This document shows, in pieces, positions 1-6,426 of a stretch of DNA of 11,016 nucleotides. Source of the DNA: CAYOKT01 sp964404605 (GTDB lineage: Bacteria; Electryoneota; Electryoneia; Electryoneales; Electryoneaceae); contig CAYOKT010000095.1 in the NCBI GenBank assembly GCA_964404605.1, positions 1 through 11,016 on the forward strand. The letters run 5' to 3'. Each line of letters opens with the position of its first letter. The stretch's first letter is position 1. A program made the position numbers and the translations under genes. The notes beneath the pieces were generated by a model. That model was not told the DNA's origin. It ran no database searches and saw only the letters and a program-made list of their open reading frames with translations.

Positions 1-62
1 GGCCACCCCCCTGCCTTGCCCGGCCGCCCGCCTGCCTTGCCTGGCCACCCCCCTGCCTTGCC
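1..62. repeat. 21-bp tandem repeat, three copies at left edge
   Basis: Three consecutive units of about 21 bases are seen: 1-20 (cut by the window edge), 21-41 and 42-62. Each ends in CCTGCCTTGCC and begins close to GGCCACCC or GGCCGCCC. The copies differ at only a few positions. A degenerate continuation rich in CACCCGCCGGG follows to about 97. Because the unit is a multiple of three, one forward frame stays open and reads as a Pro-rich heptapeptide (GHPPALP), but nothing else supports translation. The array probably begins before the window. Intergenic tandem repeat is the most likely reading. Confidence 0.7.
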
Positions 63-241
63 GGTTCACCCGCCGGGGACCGGGCCACCCGCCGGGTGCA
101 CGCTGGAGTGGCGGGAAGACGTCCGTCCGCCGGATAATTCACCGGGGAGAGAATACCGGCATTTTTCAGCAGGGTTGCGGGTTTCGGGTCCTGGTCGGCG
201 GCTCGTCCGGCGGGCGAAACGACCGCGAATCGCGGCAACGC

Positions 242-270
242 TTGATTTCGTGAAAAAGGGAGAGTACTTT
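242..270 (+). promoter_or_regulatory. Candidate promoter P1 (TTGATT-N17-TACTTT)
   Basis: TTGATT at 242-247 and TACTTT at 265-270 are separated by 17 bases. The boxes match the pattern found before four other transcription units in this window (TTG, then TACCTT or TACTTT). The -10-like box ends only 8 bases before the ATG at 279, so a transcript from here would have almost no leader. Inferred from pattern and spacing only. Confidence 0.4.
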
Positions 271-278
271 CAGCAGTG

Positions 279-686
279 ATGAACAGGACTGGACTCAAGA
301 TCGCCCTGCTGGCGGTGTTTCTCCTCGCCGCCACATCGGTGTACGCCCAGGTGCGCTTCTCCGATTTCGAGGTGACCCCCCGGGACGGCCAGGTCATCGT
401 GTCCTGGAAAACCTCCCAGGAGGCGGGCGCCCTCGATTTCGTCATCGAGCGCTCGGTGGACGGCGTCCAGTTTTTCGACATCGCCACGTTCCCCCCGCAA
501 GGGGCGAACAAAACCTATCGGTACATCGACACGGACCTCTTCAAACAGTCCTCGAAGACCTTCCACTATCGCGTTCGTTGTGATGATGTAAGCGGCGGAG
601 TGCACCGGACAATGGTGCGCACGGTCACCGTGTCGATCTCGAACATCCAACAGACCTGGGGCAGCCTGAAGGCGATGTTCCGCTGA
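279..686 (+). CDS. Small secreted fibronectin-III-like domain protein
   Basis: This 135-residue protein of unknown function is predicted to be exported. A positively charged N terminus (MNRTGLK) and a hydrophobic stretch to residue 20 end in VYAQ, a good signal peptidase I site near residue 23. The mature part, about residues 25-121, reads as one Ig/fibronectin-III beta sandwich. It has a VSWKTSQE strand at 41-48, FVIERSVDG at 54-62, YRYIDTD at 80-86 and FHYRVRCDD at 95-103. This WxT..E..FxIERSxDG...YxYxDxD...YRV layout is familiar from extracellular proteins of Bacteroidetes and relatives, often just before a sorting or FlgD-like domain. Here nothing follows except a short tail ending SLKAMFR. 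ATG 279 is preferred over the in-frame GTG 276. The only SD-like stretch (GGGAGAG, 258-264) is rather far upstream. No partner is identifiable. Confidence 0.7.
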   Translation: MNRTGLKIALLAVFLLAATSVYAQVRFSDFEVTPRDGQVIVSWKTSQEAGALDFVIERSVDGVQFFDIATFPPQGANKTYRYIDTDLFKQSSKTFHYRVRCDDVSGGVHRTMVRTVTVSISNIQQTWGSLKAMFR

Positions 687-741
687 GGCTCTCCCCGCGG
701 TTTCCCGCATCACGTCCAAACGGGAGTTACCTTCGTTCGTA

Positions 742-763
742 GTGGGATCTTGTGTCGTGGGAT
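742..763. repeat. Short direct repeat GTGGGAT, 15-bp period
   Basis: GTGGGAT occurs at 742-748 and again at 757-763, just before a hairpin sequence (768-794) in the spacer upstream of the mevalonate operon. A 7-base repeat can arise by chance. It is recorded because it sits beside other structure in a non-coding region. Confidence 0.3.
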
Positions 764-767
764 ACAG

Positions 768-794
768 ACCGTTCCATGTCCTCCATGGAGCGGT
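768..794 (+). terminator. 11-bp inverted repeat: terminator or leader hairpin
   Basis: ACCGTTCCATG (768-778) can pair with CATGGAGCGGT (784-794) over 11 positions, with one G-U wobble in RNA and a 5-base loop, TCCTC. The right arm lies partly within a perfect 10-base palindrome, CTCCATGGAG (781-790). A pyrimidine-rich tail (TTCTTCG) follows, but it is not a clean T run. It lies 81 bases after the upstream stop codon and 146 bases before fni. It could terminate the upstream gene, act as an attenuator or leader hairpin for the mevalonate operon, or be a protein-binding site. The repeat is seen directly; its role is inferred. Confidence 0.5.
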
Positions 795-927
795 TCTTCG
801 TGAGGTGCAGCGCCCGGCGGCGGGGTGGTGCGGGGGAGAGGGAGGTTCAGTCGTTTCGGGTTTTCGTTTATTTCCTTTTTTTCGTACACTGTACCGTCAG
901 GGTTTGCATGGTCCACGGCTCCGGACC

Positions 928-936
928 AGGAAAGGG
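928..936 (+). promoter_or_regulatory. Ribosome binding site choosing the TTG start of fni
   Basis: AGGAAAGGG lies 4 bases before TTG 941. In-frame starts further upstream (for example ATG 908) lack a good SD and would add residues without family similarity. Starting at 941 places the conserved RKSEH motif at residues 8-12, as expected for type 2 isomerases. Confidence 0.65.
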
Positions 937-940
937 TGAC

Positions 941-2011
941 TTGGTCTCCGGGATATCGCGTCGAAAAAGCGAACACCTCAACATCGTCTCAGAGCGGGAA
1001 GTCGAGCATCGAGGGGGGACTCTGCTCGAGGATGTCCATCTGCTCCACGAGGCTCTCCCCGAGCTGGACGTCGAGGATGTCGATACGACGACGGAGTTCT
1101 TCGGCCGCCGGCTCAGCGCCCCGTTGATGATCACCAGCATGACGGGTGGCGCCGAGTTCGCCGAGCGCCTCAACCACGGCCTGGCGGGGGTGGCGGCGGA
1201 GAAGGGTATCGCCTTCGCGGTCGGTTCGCAGAGGGTGATGCTCCGCCACCCCGAAGTGATTTCCCATTTCGATGTACGCAGGAATATTCCCGATGGTGTG
1301 CTCCTCGGCAACATCGGGGCGGTGCAACTGTTGGAACATTCCACTGAAGCGGTCGCCGGACTCGTCGAAGCGATCGAGGCGGACGGTCTCTGCGTGCACC
1401 TGAACACCGCGCAGGAACTCGTGCAGGCGGAGGGAAACCGGCGCTTCCGCGGGCTTCTCGACGGCATCGCGCGCCTGCTGGATCGGCTGGACGGCCGCGT
1501 CCTCGTCAAGGAGACCGGGGCCGGTCTGTCGCCCGGAACGCTCGAGCGGCTCGCCGCCATCGGGGTGCGGTATGTCGACGTGTCCGGTTCCGGCGGGACC
1601 TCCTGGACGAGGGTGGAGAGCTACCGGGCGTCCAACGGCCCGTTGAAAAACGTGGGGGAGACCCTCGGTGACTGGGGCATCCCCACGGCGGTCAGCACCC
1701 TCGCGGCTCGCTCGATACTGGGCGAGGAGGGTTGTATCGTCGCCTCCGGGGGGATCCGCCACGGGTTGGACATCGCGCGCGCCCTGGCGCTGGGAGCGGA
1801 CCTGGCGGGAGTCGCCCGCCCGGCCCTGCTCGCGTTTCTCAAGGGTGGAAGACAGGCCGCGATGGAGTATATTACCATGTTGATCACGGAATTGCGTACC
1901 GTGATGGTTCTGACGGAATCGGGGGTGGCGGCCGACCTGCGCAACGCCCCCCGTGTGATCACAGGCCGGTTGCGGCAGTGGTGTTCCGCCCTCGGCCTGA
2001 GTGTGGAGTAG
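941..2011 (+). CDS. fni: Type 2 isopentenyl-diphosphate delta-isomerase
   Basis: This FMN- and NAD(P)H-dependent, cytosolic enzyme interconverts IPP and DMAPP, the last step of the operon's pathway. The 356-residue product is close to the family's usual 340-350 and shows its motifs in order. These are RKSEHL (8-13), SMTGG for FMN (66-70), GSQR (95-98), HLNTAQE (153-159) with the expected catalytic Gln158 and Mg-binding Glu159, VKETGAG (189-195), DVSGSGGTSW (213-222) and SGGIRHG (269-275). The family often has Phe where this one has Ala194. The TTG start is chosen from its SD sequence and from the motif position. It is the first gene of the operon; the HMGR fusion begins immediately after its stop codon. 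No promoter matching the others in the window is clear upstream, although an isolated TACCTT lies at 728-733 and an AT-rich tract at 853-890. Confidence 0.93.
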   Translation: MVSGISRRKSEHLNIVSEREVEHRGGTLLEDVHLLHEALPELDVEDVDTTTEFFGRRLSAPLMITSMTGGAEFAERLNHGLAGVAAEKGIAFAVGSQRVMLRHPEVISHFDVRRNIPDGVLLGNIGAVQLLEHSTEAVAGLVEAIEADGLCVHLNTAQELVQAEGNRRFRGLLDGIARLLDRLDGRVLVKETGAGLSPGTLERLAAIGVRYVDVSGSGGTSWTRVESYRASNGPLKNVGETLGDWGIPTAVSTLAARSILGEEGCIVASGGIRHGLDIARALALGADLAGVARPALLAFLKGGRQAAMEYITMLITELRTVMVLTESGVAADLRNAPRVITGRLRQWCSALGLSVE

Positions 2012-4321
2012 GTGGTGACCAACAAGCCCATCGCGACGATTACCCGCGGTATTGTCGAGCGGGCGGAGCGAAAGACCTCTCGTATCCCCGGCTTCTACCG
2101 CCTGCCGGTGGAGCAGCGTCTCGCCTTTCTCGCCCGCAATTTCGACCTGACGGAAGAGCAACTCTCCTCGCTGCGGAACGGCAGCGCCCTGCGGATCGAA
2201 CATGCGGTGAACATGGTCGAGAACGCCATCGGCGTGCTCGGCATGCCCCTCGGGCTCGGGCTCAATTTCCTCGTCGACGACCGGGAATACCTGGTGCCGA
2301 TGGCCATCGAGGAGGCGTCGATCATCGCGGCGGTCTCGAAGGCCGCGATGCTCATCCGCAAGGGGGGCGGTTTCTCGACGGATGTCGATGATCCCGTGAT
2401 GATCGGGCAGGTCCAGGTTCTCGACCTTCCCGATCCCGCCGATGCGGCCGAGCGCCTCCTCGCGCGGAAGGCGGAGGTGATCGAACAGGCGAATCTCGCC
2501 CAGCCGCGGATGGTGAAGCGCGGCGGCGGCGTGTTCGACCTCGAGACCCGCGTTCTCCCCGGAGGCGGGGGGATCGGAGAGATGCTGGTCGTGCACCTGC
2601 TGATGGACGTGCGCGAAGCGATGGGCGCAAACGCGGTCAATTACGCCTGCGAGGCGGCCGGGCCGGTCATCGAAGAGATCACCGGCGGGCGGGTCAACCT
2701 CCGCATCCTCTCCAATCTCGCCGACCGCCGGTTGGCGCGCGCGGGTTTCCGGCTGCCGCTGGAGGTTCTCGCCCGCGAGGGGATGAGCGGCGGGGAGGTC
2801 GGCGAGCGCCTGCTCGAGGCGGATCACCTGGCGCAGGTGGACCCCTACCGGGCGACCACGCACAACAAGGGCATCTTCAACGGCATCGGCGCCGCCGCGA
2901 TGGCCCTGGGGCAGGACTGGCGCGCCATCGAGGCGGGCGGGCATGCCTACGCCGCCCGGGAGGGGCGCTATCGCAGCCTCACCCGCTACCGTGTCGAGAA
3001 CGGCTGCCTGCACGGGTCGATCGAGCTCCCGATGCAGGTCGGCTGGGTCGGCGGGGCGGTCAGCTCCCACCCGGGAGTCCGCCTGCTGCGGGAGATCAGC
3101 GGCGTCGGTTCGGCCGTCGAGCTGTCGGGTCTGCTCGCGGCGGTGGGACTGGCGCAGAACTTCGCCGCCTGCCTCGCGCTGAGCACCGTCGGCATCCAGA
3201 GTGGGCACATGGCCCTGCACGCCCGCAGCGTGGCGATCAGCGTCGGTGTGCCGCCGGAACATGTCGAAGAGGTGGCGCAGCGGATGATCCGCCGGGGACA
3301 GGTGAAGGTGGCGGTCGCAGAGGAGATCTACCGGACCATGCGCAAGGAGCCCGTGTCCGCGGCCGAACCGGACGGCCTGCCGATCGAGAGCCATGCCCCC
3401 GGCAAGGTGGTCCTCTTCGGCGAACATGCCACGGTGTACAATTATCCCGGGATCACGGCGTCGATCGATGTCGGCCTCACCATCCGCCTGAGCCCGGATG
3501 CGGACGGACCGCGCTTCCTCAACCCGCGTTTCAAGCAGGTTTTCCCCGCGCCGCGTTCCGACCAGGACCTCCGCCTCTTCTCGAAGGCCGTGGACGAAGC
3601 GCTGGAGATGTACGACCTGCGGAGCGCGCCGATCGCCATCCAGATCGAATCGGAACTGGTGCCGGGGATGGGTCTCGGATCCTCCGCGGCGTTCTCCGCG
3701 GCGCTCTGCTCCGCCCTGCGGCGGTACCAGGGCGACCGGACCGCCGTTCGGTTGGGGAACGGCCTGTTCGAGGATGTCCAGCGTCTCGAATCCATCTTCC
3801 ACGGCCACCCGAGCGGCATGGACGCCGCTACGGTCCTCTCCGACGGCGTCCTCTGGTTCCGCAAGGGACCGCCGAGGGAGATCCTGCCGATCCGCCTCTC
3901 CCGCCCGATGGCCGGACTGGTCTGCCTCGTCGAGCCGGGCGCACGGACGATCGAGATGGTCCGTCATGTGCGGCGCAGCCGTGACCTGAACCCGAAACGC
4001 GTGGATCGTCTGCTCGAGGAGATCGGGAACCTGACCACGGACGCCGGAATCGCCCTCGGGGTCGGCGATGCGGAGGATGTCGGGCGCCTGATGTTCCGCA
4101 ACCACGAGCTGCTCGCCCGCCTCGGCGTGTCCACGCCCGAGCTGGACAAGGCGGTGGCGACTCTCCTCGATCACGGCGTGCTCGGGGCCAAGTTGACCGG
4201 CAGCGGCGGGGGTGGGGCGGTGATCGCCCTGGTGGAGCCGGAGGCACAGGGACAGCTTCTCGAGGAGCTGTCGGGCGAGTTCGCCCAGGTGATTCCGTTC
4301 ATCCTGAAGGCGTCCGCGTGA
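2012..4321 (+). CDS. HMG-CoA reductase (class II)-mevalonate kinase fusion
   Basis: One uninterrupted 769-residue frame carries two successive mevalonate pathway enzymes. Residues about 20-445 are a class II HMG-CoA reductase resembling the Pseudomonas mevalonii enzyme. It has SRIPGFY (23-29), catalytic Glu70 in ENAIG, DVREAMGAN (199-207), RILSNLADRRLARA (231-244), Lys286 in HNKGI, Asp302 in QDWRAIEAG and His403 in LHARS. After a linker of about 12 residues, 460-769 form a complete GHMP mevalonate kinase. It has PGKVVLFGEH (463-472), GMGLGSSAA (552-560), Glu593, HPSGMDAA (599-606) with catalytic Asp604, and KLTGSGGGG (727-735). Asp141 in LPDP aligns by eye with P. mevalonii Asp146, which favours NADH. 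GTG 2012 directly follows the fni stop; GTG 2015 is also possible and lies 6 bases after GGAG. The stop overlaps mvaD by four bases. Both domains appear intact, and the context is biosynthetic although this HMGR class includes degradative enzymes. Confidence 0.93.
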   Translation: MVTNKPIATITRGIVERAERKTSRIPGFYRLPVEQRLAFLARNFDLTEEQLSSLRNGSALRIEHAVNMVENAIGVLGMPLGLGLNFLVDDREYLVPMAIEEASIIAAVSKAAMLIRKGGGFSTDVDDPVMIGQVQVLDLPDPADAAERLLARKAEVIEQANLAQPRMVKRGGGVFDLETRVLPGGGGIGEMLVVHLLMDVREAMGANAVNYACEAAGPVIEEITGGRVNLRILSNLADRRLARAGFRLPLEVLAREGMSGGEVGERLLEADHLAQVDPYRATTHNKGIFNGIGAAAMALGQDWRAIEAGGHAYAAREGRYRSLTRYRVENGCLHGSIELPMQVGWVGGAVSSHPGVRLLREISGVGSAVELSGLLAAVGLAQNFAACLALSTVGIQSGHMALHARSVAISVGVPPEHVEEVAQRMIRRGQVKVAVAEEIYRTMRKEPVSAAEPDGLPIESHAPGKVVLFGEHATVYNYPGITASIDVGLTIRLSPDADGPRFLNPRFKQVFPAPRSDQDLRLFSKAVDEALEMYDLRSAPIAIQIESELVPGMGLGSSAAFSAALCSALRRYQGDRTAVRLGNGLFEDVQRLESIFHGHPSGMDAATVLSDGVLWFRKGPPREILPIRLSRPMAGLVCLVEPGARTIEMVRHVRRSRDLNPKRVDRLLEEIGNLTTDAGIALGVGDAEDVGRLMFRNHELLARLGVSTPELDKAVATLLDHGVLGAKLTGSGGGGAVIALVEPEAQGQLLEELSGEFAQVIPFILKASA

Positions 4322-5283
4322 CCGATCGCGCACGGGCCCGGGCTCATGCGAATATCGCACTGGTGAAGTATTGGGGGAAGATACCCGGGACCGAAAACGC
4401 CCCCGCAACGCCCTCCATCTCGCTCGCCCTCGATGCCTTGACGACTGTCACCGAGGTGCGCCGCCTCCCGTCCGGGCCGGATCGTGTCGAGTTGAACGGC
4501 CGGCCGGCTGAGGGGGAGACCCGGCGAAGAGTGACCGCCTTCCTCGACCTTTGGCGCGGCCGCGGCCTGCTGAGCGGCCCGGTCGCCGTTTCCACTGAGA
4601 ACCGTTTTCCCACCGCCTCCGGGCTCGCCTCCAGCGCGTCGGGCTACGCCGCGCTCACCCTCGCGCTCGCCGGGCTCTCCCCCCGGCGGTTGGACCGGAG
4701 AGCCCTTTCACGGCTTGCACGCCGCGGCAGCGGGTCCGCGGCGCGCTCGGTTCCCGGGGGGTTGGCCGCGCTCCCGCTCGGGGAGGACCCCGCCGCCCGT
4801 ACGCTGCTGAGGGCGGAGGAGGTACCCTGGGGGATGGTGATCGCCCTCGTCGAAGGGGGCATGAAAGCGGTCGGCAGCCGCGAGGGGATGGAGCGGAGCC
4901 GGGAGACCTCGCCTTATTATACCGCCTGGGTGCGGCAGTCGCGGAGGGACTACCGGCGGATGCTGGCCGCCGTGCGCCGCCGTGACCTGGGCGAGGTCGG
5001 GGAGATTGCCGAGGCGAACGCGCTCGCGATGCACGCCTGCATGCTCTCCACCCGCCCGGCCCTGGTCTACTGGTTCGGGGGAACCCTCGCCCTGCTCAAC
5101 GAGGTGCGGCGCTGGCGGGCGGACGGGCTGGAGACCTATGCGACCATCGATGCGGGAGCGCATGTCATGCTGCTGGCGAGACGGGAGGATCTGCCTGAAG
5201 TCGCCCGGCGCGCGAGGGGAGTGGAGGGGGTTCGCTCTGTCCTGACCGGTTATCCGGGCGGGGCGGCGGAGGTGATTCGATGA
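4318..5283 (+). CDS. mvaD: Diphosphomevalonate decarboxylase
   Basis: This GHMP-superfamily enzyme performs ATP-dependent decarboxylation of diphosphomevalonate to IPP in the cytosol. The 321-residue product has the usual length and these motifs: AHANIALVKYWGK (9-21), TASGLASSASGY (99-110), RRGSGSAARSVPGG (135-148) with the substrate-binding Arg143, SREGMERS...SPYY (187-201), and the catalytic Asp278 in DAGAH. The last motif is normally DAGPN, so two residues after the catalytic Asp-Ala-Gly are changed. GSGSA is followed by Ala where Cys is common. GTG 4318 overlaps the previous stop (GTGA), with GAAGG 7 bases upstream, and the end overlaps the next gene by ATGA. Homologous phosphomevalonate decarboxylases and mevalonate-3-kinases exist, but the adjacent phosphomevalonate kinase favours the classical activity. 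Confidence 0.88.
   Translation: MTDRARARAHANIALVKYWGKIPGTENAPATPSISLALDALTTVTEVRRLPSGPDRVELNGRPAEGETRRRVTAFLDLWRGRGLLSGPVAVSTENRFPTASGLASSASGYAALTLALAGLSPRRLDRRALSRLARRGSGSAARSVPGGLAALPLGEDPAARTLLRAEEVPWGMVIALVEGGMKAVGSREGMERSRETSPYYTAWVRQSRRDYRRMLAAVRRRDLGEVGEIAEANALAMHACMLSTRPALVYWFGGTLALLNEVRRWRADGLETYATIDAGAHVMLLARREDLPEVARRARGVEGVRSVLTGYPGGAAEVIR
5268..5275 (+). promoter_or_regulatory. Strong internal Shine-Dalgarno for phosphomevalonate kinase
   Basis: GGAGGTGA lies inside the end of mvaD, 4 bases before ATG 5280. It is an 8-base match to the usual anti-SD. It shows that the last operon gene has its own strong initiation site despite the ATGA overlap, and it fixes the start. Confidence 0.7.
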
Positions 5284-6287
5284 TCTTCCAGAAAAGCGTC
5301 CGTATCCCCGGAAAGGTAATGCTCACCGGCGAGTACGCCGTGCTCCTCGGCGGAACCGCGGTGCTCGGGCCGGTGCCGCGGTATGTCGAGGTCATCGAGA
5401 TCAAGGTCAAGCCGGTGGTGCCCAACCCGCCCGCCGTGGTCGCGGCCCTCAGCGTCTCGATGCGGGAGATCATGGATTTCGAGGAGGGGTACGGCCTGCC
5501 GCACCTGATGGTGGACCGCACCGGGATGATGCACCGGGACGAGAGCGGCCGGCCCCGGAAGCTCGGCTTGGGTTCTTCGGCGGCGGAGGCGGTCGGGGTG
5601 ATCGCCCTGCGGCTCGAGCGGGCCGACATGCCCTGGCGGGACCGGCGGGAGGATGTGATCAGGTACGCCCTCGAGGCTCATCGCAGTGTCCAGGGCGGGC
5701 TCGGCAGCGGGGCCGATGTGGTCGCCTGCGCGATGGAGCGCCCCGTGCTGGTCAAGAGGGTGGAGGGAAAGGTCCATTACGAGCGGTTGACCGAATCCAC
5801 GGAGGAGGGCCGCCTCCCGATGGCGCTCGTCTGGACGGGCCGGACGGCGAATACGCGGGATTTCATCCACCGTTTCAACGCCTGGCGCGAAAAGGCCACC
5901 GAAGAGGACCGGAAGGTGCTGGGCGAGCTTCTCGTTCTCAGCCGCCAACTCGGGGAGACCTGGTTTCGCGGCCTGCGCGAGGAGATCTTCCTCCTCATGG
6001 ACCGGTACACCTTCCTGATGGACCGGATCGCCGATGCGGCCGACATCCCGTACCGGCTGCCGATCCACCGCAAGCTGGAGCGTTGGGCGCGGAAGTACGG
6101 CGGCCACTCCAAGCCCACCGGGGCCGGCGGGGGCGACATGGCCCTGCTCGTCGGGGAGCTGCCCCTCGAACGGCTGAAGCTGCCGGTGATCCCGCTCGAT
6201 GTCGAGGCCTGGTTCGCTCCCGAGAAGGTGAACCGGGTGGACGTCGGCGACGGCGAACCGCAGGCGGAAGCTGCGGTCGGGAAGTGA
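5280..6287 (+). CDS. Phosphomevalonate kinase (GHMP family)
   Basis: This GHMP kinase probably phosphorylates 5-phosphomevalonate with ATP to give diphosphomevalonate, the substrate of MvaD. In its 335 residues are motif 1 PGKVMLTGEYAVL (10-22), motif 2 LGLGSSAA (95-102), HRSVQGGLGSGADV (134-147) and motif 3 KPTGAGGGD (278-286). GEYAVL, QGxGSGxDV and KPxGAGGGD are typical of bacterial MvaK2-type phosphomevalonate kinases, as opposed to mevalonate or homoserine kinases. ATG 5280 overlaps the mvaD stop and has an excellent SD. The C-terminal 25 or so residues, rich in Asp, Glu, Ala and Gly, extend past the recognisable domain. It completes an operon covering every step from HMG-CoA to IPP/DMAPP. 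Specificity is inferred from motifs and context. Confidence 0.88.
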   Translation: MIFQKSVRIPGKVMLTGEYAVLLGGTAVLGPVPRYVEVIEIKVKPVVPNPPAVVAALSVSMREIMDFEEGYGLPHLMVDRTGMMHRDESGRPRKLGLGSSAAEAVGVIALRLERADMPWRDRREDVIRYALEAHRSVQGGLGSGADVVACAMERPVLVKRVEGKVHYERLTESTEEGRLPMALVWTGRTANTRDFIHRFNAWREKATEEDRKVLGELLVLSRQLGETWFRGLREEIFLLMDRYTFLMDRIADAADIPYRLPIHRKLERWARKYGGHSKPTGAGGGDMALLVGELPLERLKLPVIPLDVEAWFAPEKVNRVDVGDGEPQAEAAVGK

Positions 6288-6304
6288 CTCCACGGACCAC
6301 CGGT

Positions 6305-6333
6305 TTGCCCGGCGCCCGCCGGAACCCTACCTT
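6305..6333 (+). promoter_or_regulatory. Candidate promoter P2 (TTGCCC-N17-TACCTT)
   Basis: TTGCCC (6305-6310) and TACCTT (6328-6333) are 17 bases apart. Written the Bacteroidetes way, this is TTTG (6304-6307), 20 bases, TACCTTTG (6328-6335), a full match to TTTG-N19/20-TAnnTTTG. It lies after the mevalonate operon and gives the FKBP gene its own start with a leader of about 85 bases. Confidence 0.5.
6309..6322. promoter_or_regulatory. Inverted repeat inside the P2 spacer (possible operator)
   Basis: CCGGCG (6309-6314) and CGCCGG (6317-6322) are exact inverted repeats around two bases, lying between the -35-like and -10-like boxes of P2. This is where a repressor dimer could bind. It may instead be part of a weak operon-end hairpin, though no T run follows, or a chance product of GC-rich sequence. 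Confidence 0.3.
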
Positions 6334-6351
6334 TGGCGACGCGTCTTGCTT

Positions 6352-6371
6352 CGAGCCGCGTGGCGCGCTCG
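6352..6371 (+). other. Leader hairpin of the FKBP gene
   Basis: CGAG (6352-6355) and CGCG (6357-6360) can pair with CGCG (6364-6367) and CTCG (6368-6371) around a TGG loop, with a single bulged C. The sequence lies between P2 and the FKBP start. There is no T tract, so it is not an intrinsic terminator. Function unknown. Confidence 0.25.
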
Positions 6372-6426
6372 GAGACCGCGATTCATGTGAGACGGAGCAC
6401 GGGATGAACTTTCTGGGAGAGATGTG

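Noticed and set aside
16..279. Possible 87-residue gene in the tandem repeat region
   Set aside because: It would need a TTG start inside the repeat with no SD, has a biased Pro/Arg composition, and overlaps the candidate promoter. It could only be real as the tail of a gene beginning before the window.
885..890. TACACT as a -10 box for the mevalonate operon
   Set aside because: No TTG or other -35-like sequence lies 17-18 bases upstream, so it is noted only as part of an AT-rich tract.
989..4408. Very long open frame on the minus strand across fni and the HMGR-kinase fusion
   Set aside because: It is antisense to two genes with clear family motifs. Its translation is low-complexity (Arg, Asp, His, Gly) without a domain, as expected when GC-rich codon use removes stops from the opposite strand.
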